A stretch of 64,000 nt of DNA from Serpula lacrymans var. lacrymans S7.9 (Eukaryota; Basidiomycota; Agaricomycetes; Boletales; Serpulaceae): assembly GCF_000218685.1 (NCBI RefSeq), contig NW_006763304.1, positions 553,269-617,268 of the forward strand. Reading direction: 5' to 3'. This document shows, piece by piece, positions 12,591 to 25,910 of the stretch; position 1 is the first letter of the stretch, and each line of letters begins with the position of its first letter. Below the pieces are notes generated by a model. That model made no database searches and had not been told where the DNA came from. It was given only the letters and a program-made list of their open reading frames with translations. Both the position numbers and the translations under genes were made by a program.

Positions 12591-13060
12591 TAGGTAGTTC
12601 CCCGCTATATAAACGAGTTTAACACCGCCTAGACAAAATCGTGTCCGTCGTCCGAAATCGATAGCAATAGTGATCTTGTCCCTGTCGATCATAGAGATAC
12701 AAAAGGCGTGATCGACTAGTAGTACCTCCACATCTTTCGAAGTGATCCAGATTGATTCGAGCTGTAATTACGTCTCTTGCAGATTTGCAAAAGCGGATTT
12801 AAACACTTTCCACAACCGAATCGCAACCGCCGTCCGAACTCCATGATCAAGGCCCCTGTCGATCACAGTTAGCTGAACACAGGGTACGACAGGGGTGATC
12901 GACTACTTCATTGCCATACCGGATTCGAATACGGAGCAGACGGACCCGAGCTGACACCTCCTGCGAAAGCGGGTTCAACACTTTCAAGACCGAATCATCA
13001 TCTGGCAACGCTGCCCGGATTTCATATCACGCTGGTGATTCCGTCGATCACTCGATGGAC
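12590..13060. repeat. Degenerate tandem repeat, unit about 175-187 bp
   Basis: Three diverged copies are visible by eye. The anchor TTTAACAC or TTCAACACTTTC recurs near 12615, 12796 and 12973. The anchor GTCGATCA recurs at 12684, 12858 and 13043. GATCGACTA recurs at 12710 and 12897. Copies share only part of their sequence and no long reading frame spans them. Weaker resemblance extends upstream to about 12290. Confidence 0.6.
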
Positions 13061-13869
13061 TATCTCAGTTGGGCACTGCTGAAGATGATTGACTTCCTCG
13101 TCACTTTGTCACTTTACTCAAGCCTGCAAGCGTAACAGATGGGAGATGGATGTGAGCTTTCAGTTGTAGGACAGTTGCTTGTCGCTTCCTCAATTGTCAT
13201 ACTTACGCAACTTATGTTTGTAACAGCTTATATACATACCTTTGAAACACGAATGGTTCGTGTGCAAGAAAATATTTCCGTTTGACGCATTTTTGGGGAC
13301 ATTCGACTACATCCCCGTAGGCAGCTTCGGGGTTCTACTCTCTTTCTTGCCAATAGAAGGCAATAACCTTCTCATATATCTCTTGACATTACCCCGCCTT
13401 TGGGCAGGTTGGGGTGCGCCAGCATCTGATACTGATTGTAATAAACGTGTAGGAATGATAATTGCTGTCTCGTAAACAGAATGTGCACCTCTTGCAAGCA
13501 AAGAAGATGTGGAGCGGTTCGCAAGGAATCGAGACTCGAAACACCTCGAGATTGTCTGCACAATGCCATGAGGAAGATAGACTTGATGGGTTGTCCAACG
13601 AGGAGGTTCATTTTCGCTATGCCTCGCAGGCTCCTCGAGAACTCCAAAGGTAGCGGACAAAGGATCACGCAGTGAGCTGGTGGTAGTCCGATCAGATGGC
13701 AATGACATGTGAGCTTCATCATATTTCATAATCAAAGCATTACAGACAAAAATTTTCAGCGCGAGAGCGAATTTAATGCAGAAGCTTTAGATATTCTCGC
13801 GATAGGGGGACCTTGGGGGAAAAATTACTGCCCCCAATAATGGCTGCAGCGCAGGTTGCTTTTGCTAGC

Positions 13870-14886
13870 CGGAAATTTATCTAAGGCATATTCGACGACC
13901 TGGAGAGCGTTGGCGCTATCGCGTGCTTTGGTGAACTCTCTAGAGTGAATAACATCCAACTCCTCTTCTGGGTCACCCTATTCGATAAATTGTATGGCCG
14001 TCTCTGCCCAAATGAAGAGACCTGCGACACGACTTGCGAGCTATATCAAGTACGGGCTGATCAAGTACGGGGATCCTGGCCACTCAATGGCTCCCAATGT
14101 AGGATATTTCAACCTCGATTTGCCGAAAGGATTCTGTTACATGGCCCTCACGACCGGTGACGATCAAGTCGAAAGTCCTGGGAAGTGAGGACCATTCGGC
14201 TATGTTATTGATGAGATTTGTGCGCTGTAAGTCAGGAATTCCGTCTAGGCACTTATCCAACACATCCACGACGATAACTGGATACCTCATAGTCCAAGAT
14301 ACATTTTTGAGAAAACGGTGTTTGCACTACAGAAAATACATACTCGTTGCGCGACTTATCAGCGAATTTTGACTCGACTGCTTCCAACGGTTTGATATAG
14401 ATGTTTAAAGTGAGCATGCAAGTCCGCAGGATCCATTTGTTTCTCAATCAGGGTTTGTACGATAATCTTTGTTATGGTGCCGTCAAAGTCAGCGAGATCA
14501 TAAACTAGGGTATGCCAGATAGAGCAACTGGGCCGCTTGACGCACAGTCGTCCCTCCGAAACTAAAAAAATCCCCGCAAGTCGTCCTATCTTACTCAAGT
14601 GCGAGACAAAGCAACGGCAGATTTTCCAGCTCCAGGGTTGCCTGTAATCCACACTATGTTTTTCTTGGCTTCCTGATCGTCAAGGCAGATTTTGACCGCC
14701 TTGAGGATATCCTCTCGAGCGTCTAACATGCACGGCCGAACAAAATGTTTGCAGCGATAAGCAGGATTCAGAAGCAGCTTTTCCAGGATGTTGTGGTCCC
14801 CCGAACATTCGTGATGTACGCTGTATGGTTGTAAGAGTTACTGTTGTCCCCAACATGAGATCCCGTTTAAATGTAAGGCATTTCAA
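13870..14886 (-). pseudogene. Decayed NACHT-type STAND NTPase fragment
   Basis: A remnant of a fungal NLR-like protein, the family linked to non-self recognition. On the minus strand a lead-in (PCMLDAREDILKAVK, near 14700) is followed by a P-loop reading IVWITGNPGAGKSAVALSHL (about 14600-14657) and, about 350 bases on, a Walker B-like segment YPVIVVDVLDKC with the downstream LPRTFDLIVTGRE (about 14140-14290). The pieces are in different frames with stops between them, so no intact protein can be made. A possible continuation with helical sequence lies near 13870-13950. No effector domain or C-terminal repeat domain was recognised. Confidence 0.75.
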
Positions 14887-15100
14887 GCCATGGACATGAT
14901 GTTAGAATCATTGTGGTACGAGTGAAAGACTCGGGACTGAAGGCAGTGGTTGTGGTTGAGAAATCCCACGCCACCAAGCTACGCCATCATGAAACGGGCG
15001 GGTTTTGGATTCTCTACGCAGCCTTGGACGCAGTCAACATATTTTTTCTATCCGTCCAACGCTTCGTTAAAACTGGTCTCCCCAATTCTGCCCACAGAAA

Positions 15101-16650
15101 ATGCCAGTCCAGTCGAGTATCAGCGCTGACGAAAAAGCGCGAATCAAATCCGCTCTCCCTTCTTCATCCAATAAAATCATGACAGCCACACCAGCTCGTG
15201 TCTACTTTGCACACCCACAGCCGAGCAAATGGTCCTACGGTGGTATCGAGGGTGCACTTGCATTCGTGCGAGATACTACGAAGGATGCTTTCTTCTTGAA
15301 AGTGGTGGACCTCAATGGTTCGAGGGGCGTCATATGGGAGCACGAGCTTTATGACGGCTTTGACTATTTTCAGGATAGACCGTTCTTTCACTCCTTTGCA
15401 GGTGATGTGAGTCTTGGAATGCTCATCTTATATTTATATATCGCTTGTGAGGCAGTTCTAATATAACCCAAATCCCATAAAGGAGTGTATGATAGGTCTC
15501 ATATTTGCCAACGAAAAGGAGGCAAAGACTCTCTTCAAAAAAGTTACAACTCGTAAAGAAGAGAAAGGTATGCTCTCGTTAACTTGCTGTCGATGCCCAT
15601 TTCCGACGATTGTTAGTGGCCAAAGTAGGTGGCTCAGAGAAGAAGAAGAAATCCGCGAAAGGAGGCAAGATTGATAAATCCATGATCTCAGGACCAACGA
15701 CGGGATCGTTCGTGCACGTCGCACATATGGGGTATGATGATGAGAAAGGGTTCACTTCAAATAACGTTGACCCTTCATGGACCACCCTCGTCGGTAACTT
15801 GGAGGATATTGGCGTACCCCGCGAATACATAAATAACGACAGGCAATTTATCGAAAGATTTATGTCCGAAGACAAAAATCGTGAATTGGCGGCGGCTGAG
15901 AAGGCAGCAAAGAAACCACCTGCACCACCTGCACCCCGTCGTGTACAGCACGGACAGCAGGATAGTGTGGCTTCAATTCATACAGATACTGCGCCCACTC
16001 CACCTCCACCACCTCCTTCCCGACCACCACCCCCACCTTCGCGTCCTGCAGCAGCCCCTCCAGCTCCTCCAACGCAAGCGCCGCCACCGCCACCACAGCG
16101 ACATCCACGTGCACCGCCAACACCTTCCAGGGGAGGTCCGCCTCCGCCGCCTACACGTCCGATGAGTACTGCTCCACCACCACCACCTCAGCCACCTGCT
16201 CGGCCTGTGGCTGCCCCTCCCCCTCCCCCGCCTGCACGACCAGGCGCAAATGGTGTCCCACCACCCCCACCTCCGCCCCCCTTGGTTGGTGGCGCACCGC
16301 CCCCGCCCCCACCTCCGCCTCCGCCACCCTCTGGGGGAGGTGCACCTCCGCCTCCACCACCCCCTCCACCTGGTGGCTCAGGAGGAGCCACATCGGCTAT
16401 ACTTCCTCCTCCACAGCCTGGTCGTTCAGACCTGCTAGCTTCAATACGTGGTCAAAGTGTATCGAACTTGCGTAAAACGCCCGCTGCCGGATCCACGCCA
16501 TCTCCGCCGCCAATTGCTGAAGAACCAAGTGGTGCTAGTGGTGGAGGAGGAGGGGGAGATTTAACTGCTGCATTAGCTGCAGCGCTTATGGAACGTAACA
16601 AAAAGTTAGGTGACAGTGACGAGGAGGATGAAGAAGACGATTGGGACTGA
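15101..16650 (+). CDS. WASP/Las17-family actin nucleation-promoting factor
   Basis: Activator of the Arp2/3 complex at endocytic sites and growth tips; 474 residues. Exons: 15101-15406, 15483-15567, 15617-16650. An N-terminal WH1 domain covers about residues 10-130 (AFVRDTTKDAFFLKVVDLNG, GLIFANEKEAKTLFKK). A basic stretch then leads to a CRIB-like motif, ISGPTTGSFVHVAHMG, fitting ISxP..FxHxxHxG for binding Rho-type GTPases. A long proline-rich region follows with runs of up to about ten Pro, the usual partner for profilin and SH3 domains. A WH2 segment (LLASIRGQSVSNLRK) and a C-terminal central/acidic tail ending DEEDDWD complete the architecture. The Trp in the last residues is the usual Arp2/3 contact. 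Confidence 0.95.
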
Positions 16651-17177
16651 TCTGGATGGTGCGTATGGGGTAAATCTACTTTCAATCGAAAGTCTTGTAA
16701 TTGGCCGGACTATATTATTTCGAGATTTAGTGATGTTCTAGTGATTCATTTACGTCTGATAGGGACGAATAGTACGGTATACACATTCCAGCATCTGAGT
16801 TACAACCCGCGGACTGGCATTGTATGTAAAGCGAAGCATGTATACCCACTGTATTCCCCTGTGCCTCGTGAAATTTCATCTCGTTCAACTTCTTTCCCTC
16901 CGCATATGTGCTATTCACCGAGCTCACCTTCTAGCAGCCTTGCAAACACTTGCGATGCTATGAGCTTATAGCCTGCGCGGAATGCTCACGATGATCTATA
17001 TTCAACATATTAGGGTTTCCTGATATAGCACTGGCGATTGCCGAGATCAAACCAGTTGCATCAGTGGTCCTCCGCCTGAAAAGCCCTCTACCACTCATTA
17101 TCATCGACACCACAAACATCGACATCGACCACATTTACGTCTCCTACGTTTACCAGATATCAGATACAACGTAGAAC
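16651..17177. other. Intergenic region, WASP 3' end and calmodulin promoter
   Basis: No coding sequence is supported. The last 130 bases before the calmodulin ATG are pyrimidine- and CA-rich, as is common in promoters of strongly expressed fungal genes. Confidence 0.7.
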
Positions 17178-18162
<985 letters not shown>

Positions 18163-18820
18163 ACACAGACTGTACCCCCCCACGCACCGTTGTGTTTTGT
18201 ATCTCCTGTCTCCTTACTCACTCTATCTCCTACCCTTGTTTGTTACCGGCGTTACGATTACGATTACTTAGCAGAAGAAATGAACGTAAATGTTGTTACC
18301 ATAGGTACTGGTACTACCCTCAGCAGAGAATGGTATGCTGTGTATTGCTCGATGGCCTTCGCAGTGATGGGGGTGTCGCTGATACAGGCAGCGCCTAGCA
18401 ATCAGGTTTGAGAACAAATGCGTTCATATTGGATACGTAGCGCTAGTGAATAGATGACAGATCGTGAAAGTGTGTAGGCTATAGCTGTGTAAATAATAGT
18501 ATGGTGAGAGTTCCAAGTCAATGGTGTCTACCTACGTAGACCGTTCAGATAAGGCAACAATAGCACGGAGAAAAAAGAAAAAGCGAGAGACGGGACATCG
18601 GTAGGTATTGTTGTGACTGGGTATCAAAAGTAGTACGGAGACGAGCGCAAAAAAAAGCGAGAAAAATAGATATTGTATGCAAATCGAACAAAGGAGCTAC
18701 TTGTATAAGGACATCAGGAGAAAAGACAGTCTGTTATGACACAACATATTTCACCTTGGTAAAAGAGGCTTCAGAAGAAAGATGACAAGGCTCGAGGGAA
18801 GGGCTCAAACGCCTTCTCAA
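18163..18820. other. Intergenic region between convergent genes
   Basis: The stop codons of calmodulin (plus) and the kinase (minus) face each other across it. It is rich in A near 18570-18660 and shows no coding signal. Confidence 0.7.
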
Positions 18821-21800
18821 TTACTCCTCTTCTCCTTCGTCTTCTTCTTGAATGGGATGGCGGAATGCAGGACCTGAGCGCCCAGTGGGCAGCTGCCTTC
18901 GTCCCGTCCTGGGCTCTGCAGAATCGTGGGTGTTTTCCGCTGGCACAGGTGACGAGCGGCCAACTGGCGAATGTCCACTTTTTTGTCTTCCTCCGTTGCC
19001 CGTAATATTACTGGGTGCCAAGTTAGCTGCGCCTTTATTGCCCCCCCTCTTGCTTGATCGCCTTGGTGGAGGAGACAGCGGCAAAGGCGGCTCTGGTATC
19101 ACATATGAAGCAGAAGCACTTGTGGACGTAGACAAAGTAGGCATCTGGCCTAGACCACCCGCAAACTCAGGCAGGTCATCTTCTTCATCGATCCAGTCAC
19201 TTTCATCACCCAAGTTCAGGCTCTGCCTCCCTGAAAATACATCACGAATATTGGTGGGGCCATCTACGGCTGGAGAGATCGAAAGAACCTCGACTGGAAG
19301 ATGTGTCGAACGAGACTGCCAACCTGGCGGCTCGTGTCCCCAGGATTTTTTCCAGCTGGATCGTCCAATGGAATAGCCGTGGCCGGAAGGGCTCATGAAG
19401 GGAGTGGATCTCTTCTGCGCGACGAACGTTGTGTTTCCATTATAATTTACGCGACGAGGAGTTTCCTCGAGTGACCGTCTCGAATGATAAGGCTTGAATG
19501 GCGACCCCGTCCGGCCTTCACTTTCCGAAGCTTCATAAAACGACGTCGGGCGAGAGGAAGCGAGTGAATGAACGGATGATGCTGCAGAACTCGTTCGGCG
19601 ATGCATCCTATTGGTTGTCGATGGCGTCGACTGTATCTGGCGTATAACGCGAGTCGAAGACGCCGATCCTCCCCTTCGACGGTCATCCTTCATCGAAGGC
19701 GAAGCAGTCCTATCTTCTGCCGAACCAATCCAACCAGTCGAAGGCGATTTATGGTGTCTTCCCCGCATAGAAAGCTACGAATGGACGAGGGCTTCGAAGA
19801 ATATCGCCGCGCTCCGAATTTGGAGTATGAGTTCCAAAAGATCGGCGGCTAGGAATCTGATCCAACACAACGTGAGGGGATTCGATTAGCACAATTTGGG
19901 CCGATGTGCCAGACGACCTTCTCGAGTTGACGCTGCTGGAACGACGAGAAGTAGTAAGAGGTTTTTTACCTCGACGGCCTCGGCCGGAACCACTTGTTCG
20001 TCGCTTGACAGTACCTTGCTTCATAGCTGACATAGAAGAGGAGGGAGGATTAGCTAACGAACGACTATATGCCAATCCGCGTGCGCCACTTTGGGGCATT
20101 GGCTCACTGTTATCTTTGCGTTTTCCTTTACGGTCTTCGTTGAACCAGAACCTCAATGCAGATAACAAACTAGCCCGATTGCGACCAGGCGCTACAACTT
20201 TGCCACTATGATCCGAGAAATTTGGCAAGGAAGTCAGCGTGTCACCCGGCGAGTTGGCAGGTGAAGGAACAGGAGACTGTGGCGGAGAACCTTTAGATCC
20301 AGTGACAACCCATGGTGAACTTGCCGGTTGGGGGTGCAAATCAGAATTTGTGGGTGTGGTTGGTATAGCATTGTCCTTGGCCTTCAATGGAGGCGACTTC
20401 GTGAGTTTGGAGGACGCACTTCCATGTGAAGGTCTGGAATCCTCGCTACCCGAAGTTTTCTTCTCATTCTCTTTGCCTTTCTCCCGTTCCTCCCTCACCC
20501 CTTCATTTGACCTCTTTTTCACCAAACCAGCCGCCTCCAGTGCAGTGGTTGCGCGTTGCATGATAGAAACGCTGCCAGATCGTACCTTGCCCTCTCTTCG
20601 ACCTTTCACACCCTCTTTTTCCTTGAAGCTTCCGCTGGGGGTAGAAGGATTGGATTTCATTAGAGGTTCAGAGACCACAGGGGATGGGGATAGGAATGGT
20701 GATTTGGATCGTGGAGGAGTGGTCGAACGAGCATTCGACGCTACGGTGGGTGTAGGTGGGACAAAAGTTAGTTCTGGAGCGGACTGCGCCAGGGATAAGG
20801 AGGGAAAAGCTATTTCATCGGTTTGTACAGATACTCCACGCTTCGTGCGACGTTTTTCGCTCGGGGGTCGTTCTTCCTTCCTCTTTGAATCAGTTTGGTC
20901 CCCAACGTCGACCTGCTCTGGGGGCACATTCGCTTCCGATAATGCTTTTTTCTCTGACTTGCGCTTCAACATCCACCAGAGAGCTCCAGCGGCATCGCAT
21001 GCATTGCTAAGGACGGAGTGGACGACTTGGCCCGTGTCTAGACCGAGCAAGCTCAGACTGTTCAGGAGCTCGCGCTCTAGTTGTGTGGAGAAAATGATAG
21101 GGGCAGGTGTGCTTAATAGAGAAGCAAAGTCTTGCGGTGGTAAAGGGGCCAACGGTTTGTCAAGGGTAGGAGAAGCAGGGTCAGAAAGGGTTGACGAGAC
21201 AGAACGGCGCTTCGTCCGCGCTGGTGTTCGCGTAGGATAAGGGGGGGCCTTCATGACATGGTTGGACTGATATGGAGGGAATTCCGCATTTGAAGGCGTC
21301 ATGACTTCGCCAGCAAGATCCTCTTCGAAGACAGTCTCAGGCTGGCGAAGTGCACTATCTCTAGACCGGCGTCTCGCCCTGTGAGCTTCGCGATCGGCAT
21401 ATTCGGACTTCGTGATGGTTATCTGACTAGGATTACGGTGTATGCGTGCATTATCGGCCTTACACGAATCAAAGGGATCCTGTGATGGATTATCATCGGG
21501 CGTAGTGGGAGTGGAGCATAGGTCGGACGAAGCCGAGAGAAATGTCGACTCTGAGGTTACCGACGTCGCTGATGACGCCGATGGCTCGGAAGAGAATTTC
21601 GCATGTGTGTCTATGCTAGGAGGAGCTAAGAATGCGTTGGGATTCTCACAGACCGGTGACGGCGTCGTTTCACTTAAAGTCGCTTGTCGGAGGCTGGATG
21701 AGGGGTCTAAAGAAGATGGCTGTGAAAACCAGGGAGATGCGAGAATTTGTGCAATGCTCAGGCGCGTTGTTGGGTCCTTCTGGAGGATGTTTCTAATTAG

Positions 21801-22753
21801 ATCACGGGCGTCTATGAAAACTCATTAGTCCAAGCTGATGTTATCCCTCCCGCTGGTAAATACCTGTAGATAGCCACTCTGGGTCTTCGTATTCGCCTCG
21901 GATGACTTTATCGCGCATAACAGCTTCGTCGTCATCGTCAAATGGCAGAGTCCCAGTAAGAAGGCAGTACAGAATAACGCCCATCGACCAAATATCAACC
22001 TCTGCTGAATAATTTTAGGGGATCAATTGTCAATATTCAAAGATGAGTACTTGCCTGGCCCTAGATATCTTTGACCTTGCAACATTTCAGGCGAAGCATA
22101 ACCTGTGGTTCCGCAGAAAGTCTCCATGTATACACCACGATCATATTCCCGAGTGAACCCAAAATCACCCAATTTCACGCGGCATCGTTCATCCAAGAGG
22201 ACGTTCTCGAGCTTCAGGTCGCGGTGTACGATCCCCTTATCGTGGAGATAGGCAACAGCGAGACACAGTTGGCCGAATATGATTTTAGTCTCGTCCTCTG
22301 TCAGTCGTCCCTTTTCAGCAAGGTAGTCGAACAGCTCTCCGCCGCAGCAAAGCTCCGTGACGATCCAGATAGACGATTCTGTCGCAATGACTTCGTACAT
22401 TTGTGTGACGTGTGGATGGTGGAGCTGGCGATGATGATGAATTTCGCGGGTCAACGAGGCCGACATTGCCTTTGGTATTTGCTTTATGGCGACGCGGGTA
22501 GAGGTGAGACGATGCGTTCCTAGGCGTACTTTCCCGTACGCTCCTGTAGGATAAACCATCAGGACAGAGCATATACGATGCAATCTCTAGAATGCCGACC
22601 TTCTCCAATAACTTTGCCTAGGGTGTAGTTTCCAACTACTCTGATTTTGTTTGAGGCGAGTTCCTTTCCAAGTTCGTTATAGGCATTAGCAAGCTGGGCT
22701 TTGTGGTTCTGGGTCACGGAACCCGTATGTTTGTGTCCGTGTGCAGCAGACAT
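18821..22753 (-). CDS. CAMK/CAMKL-type Ser/Thr protein kinase with long disordered tail
   Basis: Kinase domain at the N-terminus, about residues 40-300: glycine loop GKVIGEGAYGKVRLG, VAIK lysine, catalytic loop IVHRDLKLENVLLD, DFG in KLGDFGF, activation segment end TFCGTTGYASPEML, and subdomain IX DIWSMGVILYCLL. Exons on the minus strand: 22753-22600, 22543-22055, 22004 to about 21866, then a long exon from about 21810. The intron 22054-22005 starts with GC. The remaining roughly 950 residues are Ser/Pro/Lys-rich and disordered. Near 19761-19764 the frame breaks: one frame stops at 19749, while another carries a similar low-complexity tail to 18821. Removing one base of the four-base G run would join them. 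Family placement near Kin4/Snf1-like kinases is inference; no exact orthologue is claimed. Confidence 0.88.
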
Positions 22754-23264
22754 AGAGGCATGTACAAGATGGTAAGATAAGAAAAAGAGGGGCGCAGGCG
22801 GAAAGCCTCAAAGGTAGACACAGATGTAAGGAATCAAAGGCAATGCCAGTGGCACAGAGAAACACGAGCGGATAACCAGAGTTATCCACGATGGAGTAAC
22901 TCGAATTCCTCAGCACACAAATCTCTGCCAAACCAGGGTGGCGTGGGAACACAGCACACTGCAGTCGTGGCCAGGAACTGACTCCAAATACCCCACGTCT
23001 ACGTAGGCGTTGCATGTGTAACAACAAGTATACATATATTCCAGAAACACAAGCATGTTTACACAGAAAAACTATGTGTCAATGTCCAATCTTCCCAGGT
23101 CTCAGCGATACCGTAGACTGCTCTACAGCGGGGGAACGACGAGAGGGAAAATATTAATAGTATGGCGCATAGATACAACACATCCGAATCATAGGTACGC
23201 AGAAACGAAGAAGGCGAGCAGAGAGGCCTGGATAAAGTAATGCGCAGTCGAAACCGTAGTAGCG

Positions 23265-23954
23265 TTATTTTTGCGTTGCCTTCACAATTGACACAACAAT
23301 GATGACAATAATTATGGCGACTGCAACACCAATGATGAGACGCATCTGGCACACAATTTGTGAGACTTGCGATATATAGAGACAGAGATAGGGAAATTAC
23401 CTTCATGTCCTTCCACCTAGCGACATTGCCAATTAGAATATATAACGGTACCATTTAAAAACATCCTTTACTCACCACATGTTCTAAGTAAAACTGCATC
23501 AGTTAAGTGGATCGTACAATAACAACGTAACACATACCTTTCGTACACGATTTGCACCATGCCGGAAACCTTGCGCTGATATGGCAAGGTTATCTGAAAA
23601 ATGGTATATCAGCTCCCTTCTTAGCAAAAAAGGCCAACTGAAAATTTTATGGGAAAGCTCCCAAATCCAGGTGGTGCGGTGGCATAGATTACTTACCAGT
23701 TTTGTCTTGTAGTGAATCCAGTCGTTCTCCTCTTTCCGCTACCTTGGTGATGTTCTCCCGCATTATCCCGACAGTGTCGTCAATCTGCTGCTGAATAGCG
23801 GCAGTCTTTGTGTTGCCCTGACTGGGGCCAGACGGGTTGGAGGAAGAGCCACCACGGGGCACGTAGGGGTCATAAGGTTCGGACCTATACGAAAGCAAAG
23901 AACAACCATTCAGTTTTGTGCGACGTGAACCCACAACTGGTTGGAAACAAACAT
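23265..23954 (-). CDS. SNC1: Synaptobrevin/VAMP-type v-SNARE (Snc1 homologue)
   Basis: R-SNARE of secretory vesicles that drives fusion with the plasma membrane. The join is 116 residues, close to the usual fungal length. It starts [13 protein letters not shown], carries the SNARE helix with the zero-layer Arg in [14 protein letters not shown], then [16 protein letters not shown] and a C-terminal membrane anchor, [18 protein letters not shown]. Minus-strand exons: 23954-23953, 23884-23697, 23593-23538, 23483-23476 (8 nt), 23416-23401 (16 nt), 23345-23265. The first exon supplies only the A and T of the start codon; the G comes from the next exon after a 68-nt intron. An alternative start inside the second exon would lose this N-terminus, so the split start is preferred. 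Confidence 0.9.
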
Positions 23955-25259
23955 GATGATGGCGTTACGAGCTGGTGGGATAAGAAAAGTGAGCAAGATC
24001 AGAGAGCAATTCAGAGATATTAAATATACGGTGGGAGAGAGTCCGCTTACCGTGCTGTGAGGGGTGGTGGTGGTGGAGGGGACTGCGCAGGTGTTAAAAG
24101 CGGTGAAGGACGTCGTCGCAGTGCAGACGGCCGTGAGGAACGACAGATTTCGCACGGCAACAAGCGTGACAAACGTGACAGTCCGTACTCGGATTACTAG
24201 GCACTCGTGACGTCAACTAACTACGCTCGGACTGGCATTCCCCGTCGTCAGCGCTGACAGTGCACTGACCTTGCACTGACCAACACCGCCTTTCATGGCT
24301 ATTTGCTCTCAGACCATACGGACCATGGAACAAGACATAATCTTAGAGAGCCATATAAAATGTGTGTTTTTAGTATACGTACACCACAGGTTATCAAGCC
24401 GATAACATAGTAAAAGGACAACTTGAAGTCATCAGCGTACCGACACTCACCGAAATGGGCTGACTACCACATCGTGACGTTTTCATAAAAGTGCTTGATG
24501 TAGCCTACCCACCCAGCACTCCCATGCACCTGTAGGCATGCTAACCGTGGAATGGTTTCGCCTCAAGAGTTTTAATCAATTATGATCAACCCATGCAGTC
24601 AATAGTAATAAGAGCTTCATGAGCGCCAGATTTCAGCATACCCCTATATTATCGTTCCAGTTCTCCGTGGAATGACATGAAAAATCCTGTTTTGTGGTTC
24701 AGAGCGGATCCGAGACTAATTCAGAGGCCAAGATACAACTTGAATTTTAGTTGATGAGAGATGCGGCAGAACGTCGATCATTCGATCAACTTCACAGTGG
24801 GAAATAAAAACAGCAGGGATTGAGATTATTCCTCGCAAACTCCAGAGGATGGTACAATTTGTGTCAAGCTCAGGTTGGGCAAATAGATAATAAATAACAA
24901 GACCTGACCATTCTTGGTTTGACGGACCTCCAATTTCGGCAACAACCGGGTTTGGAGGCCCGCCACCGACGTTGCGCTAGTGTTCATAGTACAGCAAAGA
25001 GCCCGCAAGTACCGGCAAATTCATCAAGGTGAGCACGAATCCATGCAGATTCTCTCCATGAAATAGCAGAAACGACTTCTTGGTGCTATATTTCACATTT
25101 AAACGCGAGAAACCGCTGGTTTGGGGCCCTTGTACGAGGTGGATGGCCCGAGTTGACATCAGATACATATATGCACTCCCTCTCACTCTATTCTTCGCGA
25201 TTTGTGTGATAATCGGATGCTGATTGATTGAATTGTCTTGGTGCGTTTTGTAATTGCAG
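23955..25259. other. Intergenic region between SNC1 and the eL24 gene
   Basis: Divergent promoter space for the v-SNARE gene (minus) and the ribosomal protein gene (plus). Only short unconvincing open frames are seen (for example 24826-25008 and 24977-25186 on the minus strand). No RNA gene was recognised. Confidence 0.6.
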
Positions 25260-25910
25260 ATGGTGCGTATCCCTTTTAGCTTTGTTGTTCTTGGACTGAC
25301 AGAGTTACCTACGAGTGTAGAAGGTTGAAATCGACTCGTTCTCTGGCTACCGTATCTACCCTTCTAAGGGTAAGCTCTTCGTCCGTGGCGACAGCAAAGT
25401 CAGCATCACATTCCACGAAGCATCTATCTGGAAATATATACTGATCCATTGGTCATTTTCATTCTCAGGTTTTCCGCTTCGCCAGCTCAAAGAATGCCTC
25501 CCTCTTCCGCCAACGTAAGAACCCCCGTAAGATCGCCTGGACACAGGTCTACCGTCGTATGCACAAGAAGGGTATCACGGAGGAAGTCGCCAAGAAGCGC
25601 TCCCGCCGAACTGTGAAGCACCAGCGTGGAATCGTCGGTGCCGACCTCAGTGCTATCGCTGCCAAGCGTAACCAGACTGCTGCCATCCGAACGCAGCAGC
25701 GATTGGCTGCCATAACCAAAGCCAAGACTGAGAAGAAAGAGAAGGAATCGAAGAAAGCCAAGGTGCGTTTGGCAATGTGCAGCGCGATGGATGAAAACTG
25801 ACCGACTGTTGTGATGTCTTTTTTTCGCTTAACAGCCTGCTCGCGCACCTGTCTCGACTGCACCTAGAGTCTCGAAGCAGCAGATGAAGGGTGGTAAAGG
25901 CGGCAGATGA
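25260..25910 (+). CDS. RPL24: Large-subunit ribosomal protein eL24
   Basis: Cytoplasmic 60S ribosomal protein, 149 residues. It begins MKVEIDSFSGYRIYPSKGKL and continues RGDSKVFRFASSKNASLF and NPRKIAWTQVYRRMHKKG, the conserved L24e core with the usual C-terminal Lys-rich extension ending in QMKGGKGGR. Exons: 25260-25262 (only the ATG), 25321-25398, 25469-25762, 25836-25910. A first intron directly after the ATG is common in fungal ribosomal protein genes. Confidence 0.97.

Noticed and set aside
15860..16400. Val/Gly-rich and His/Leu-rich frames across the proline-rich part of the WASP gene
   Set aside because: Shadow frames of CCN and CCA repeats encoding polyproline.
20239..21240. 333-codon open frame on the plus strand
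   Set aside because: It is antisense to the low-complexity tail of the CAMK-type kinase and shows no domain.
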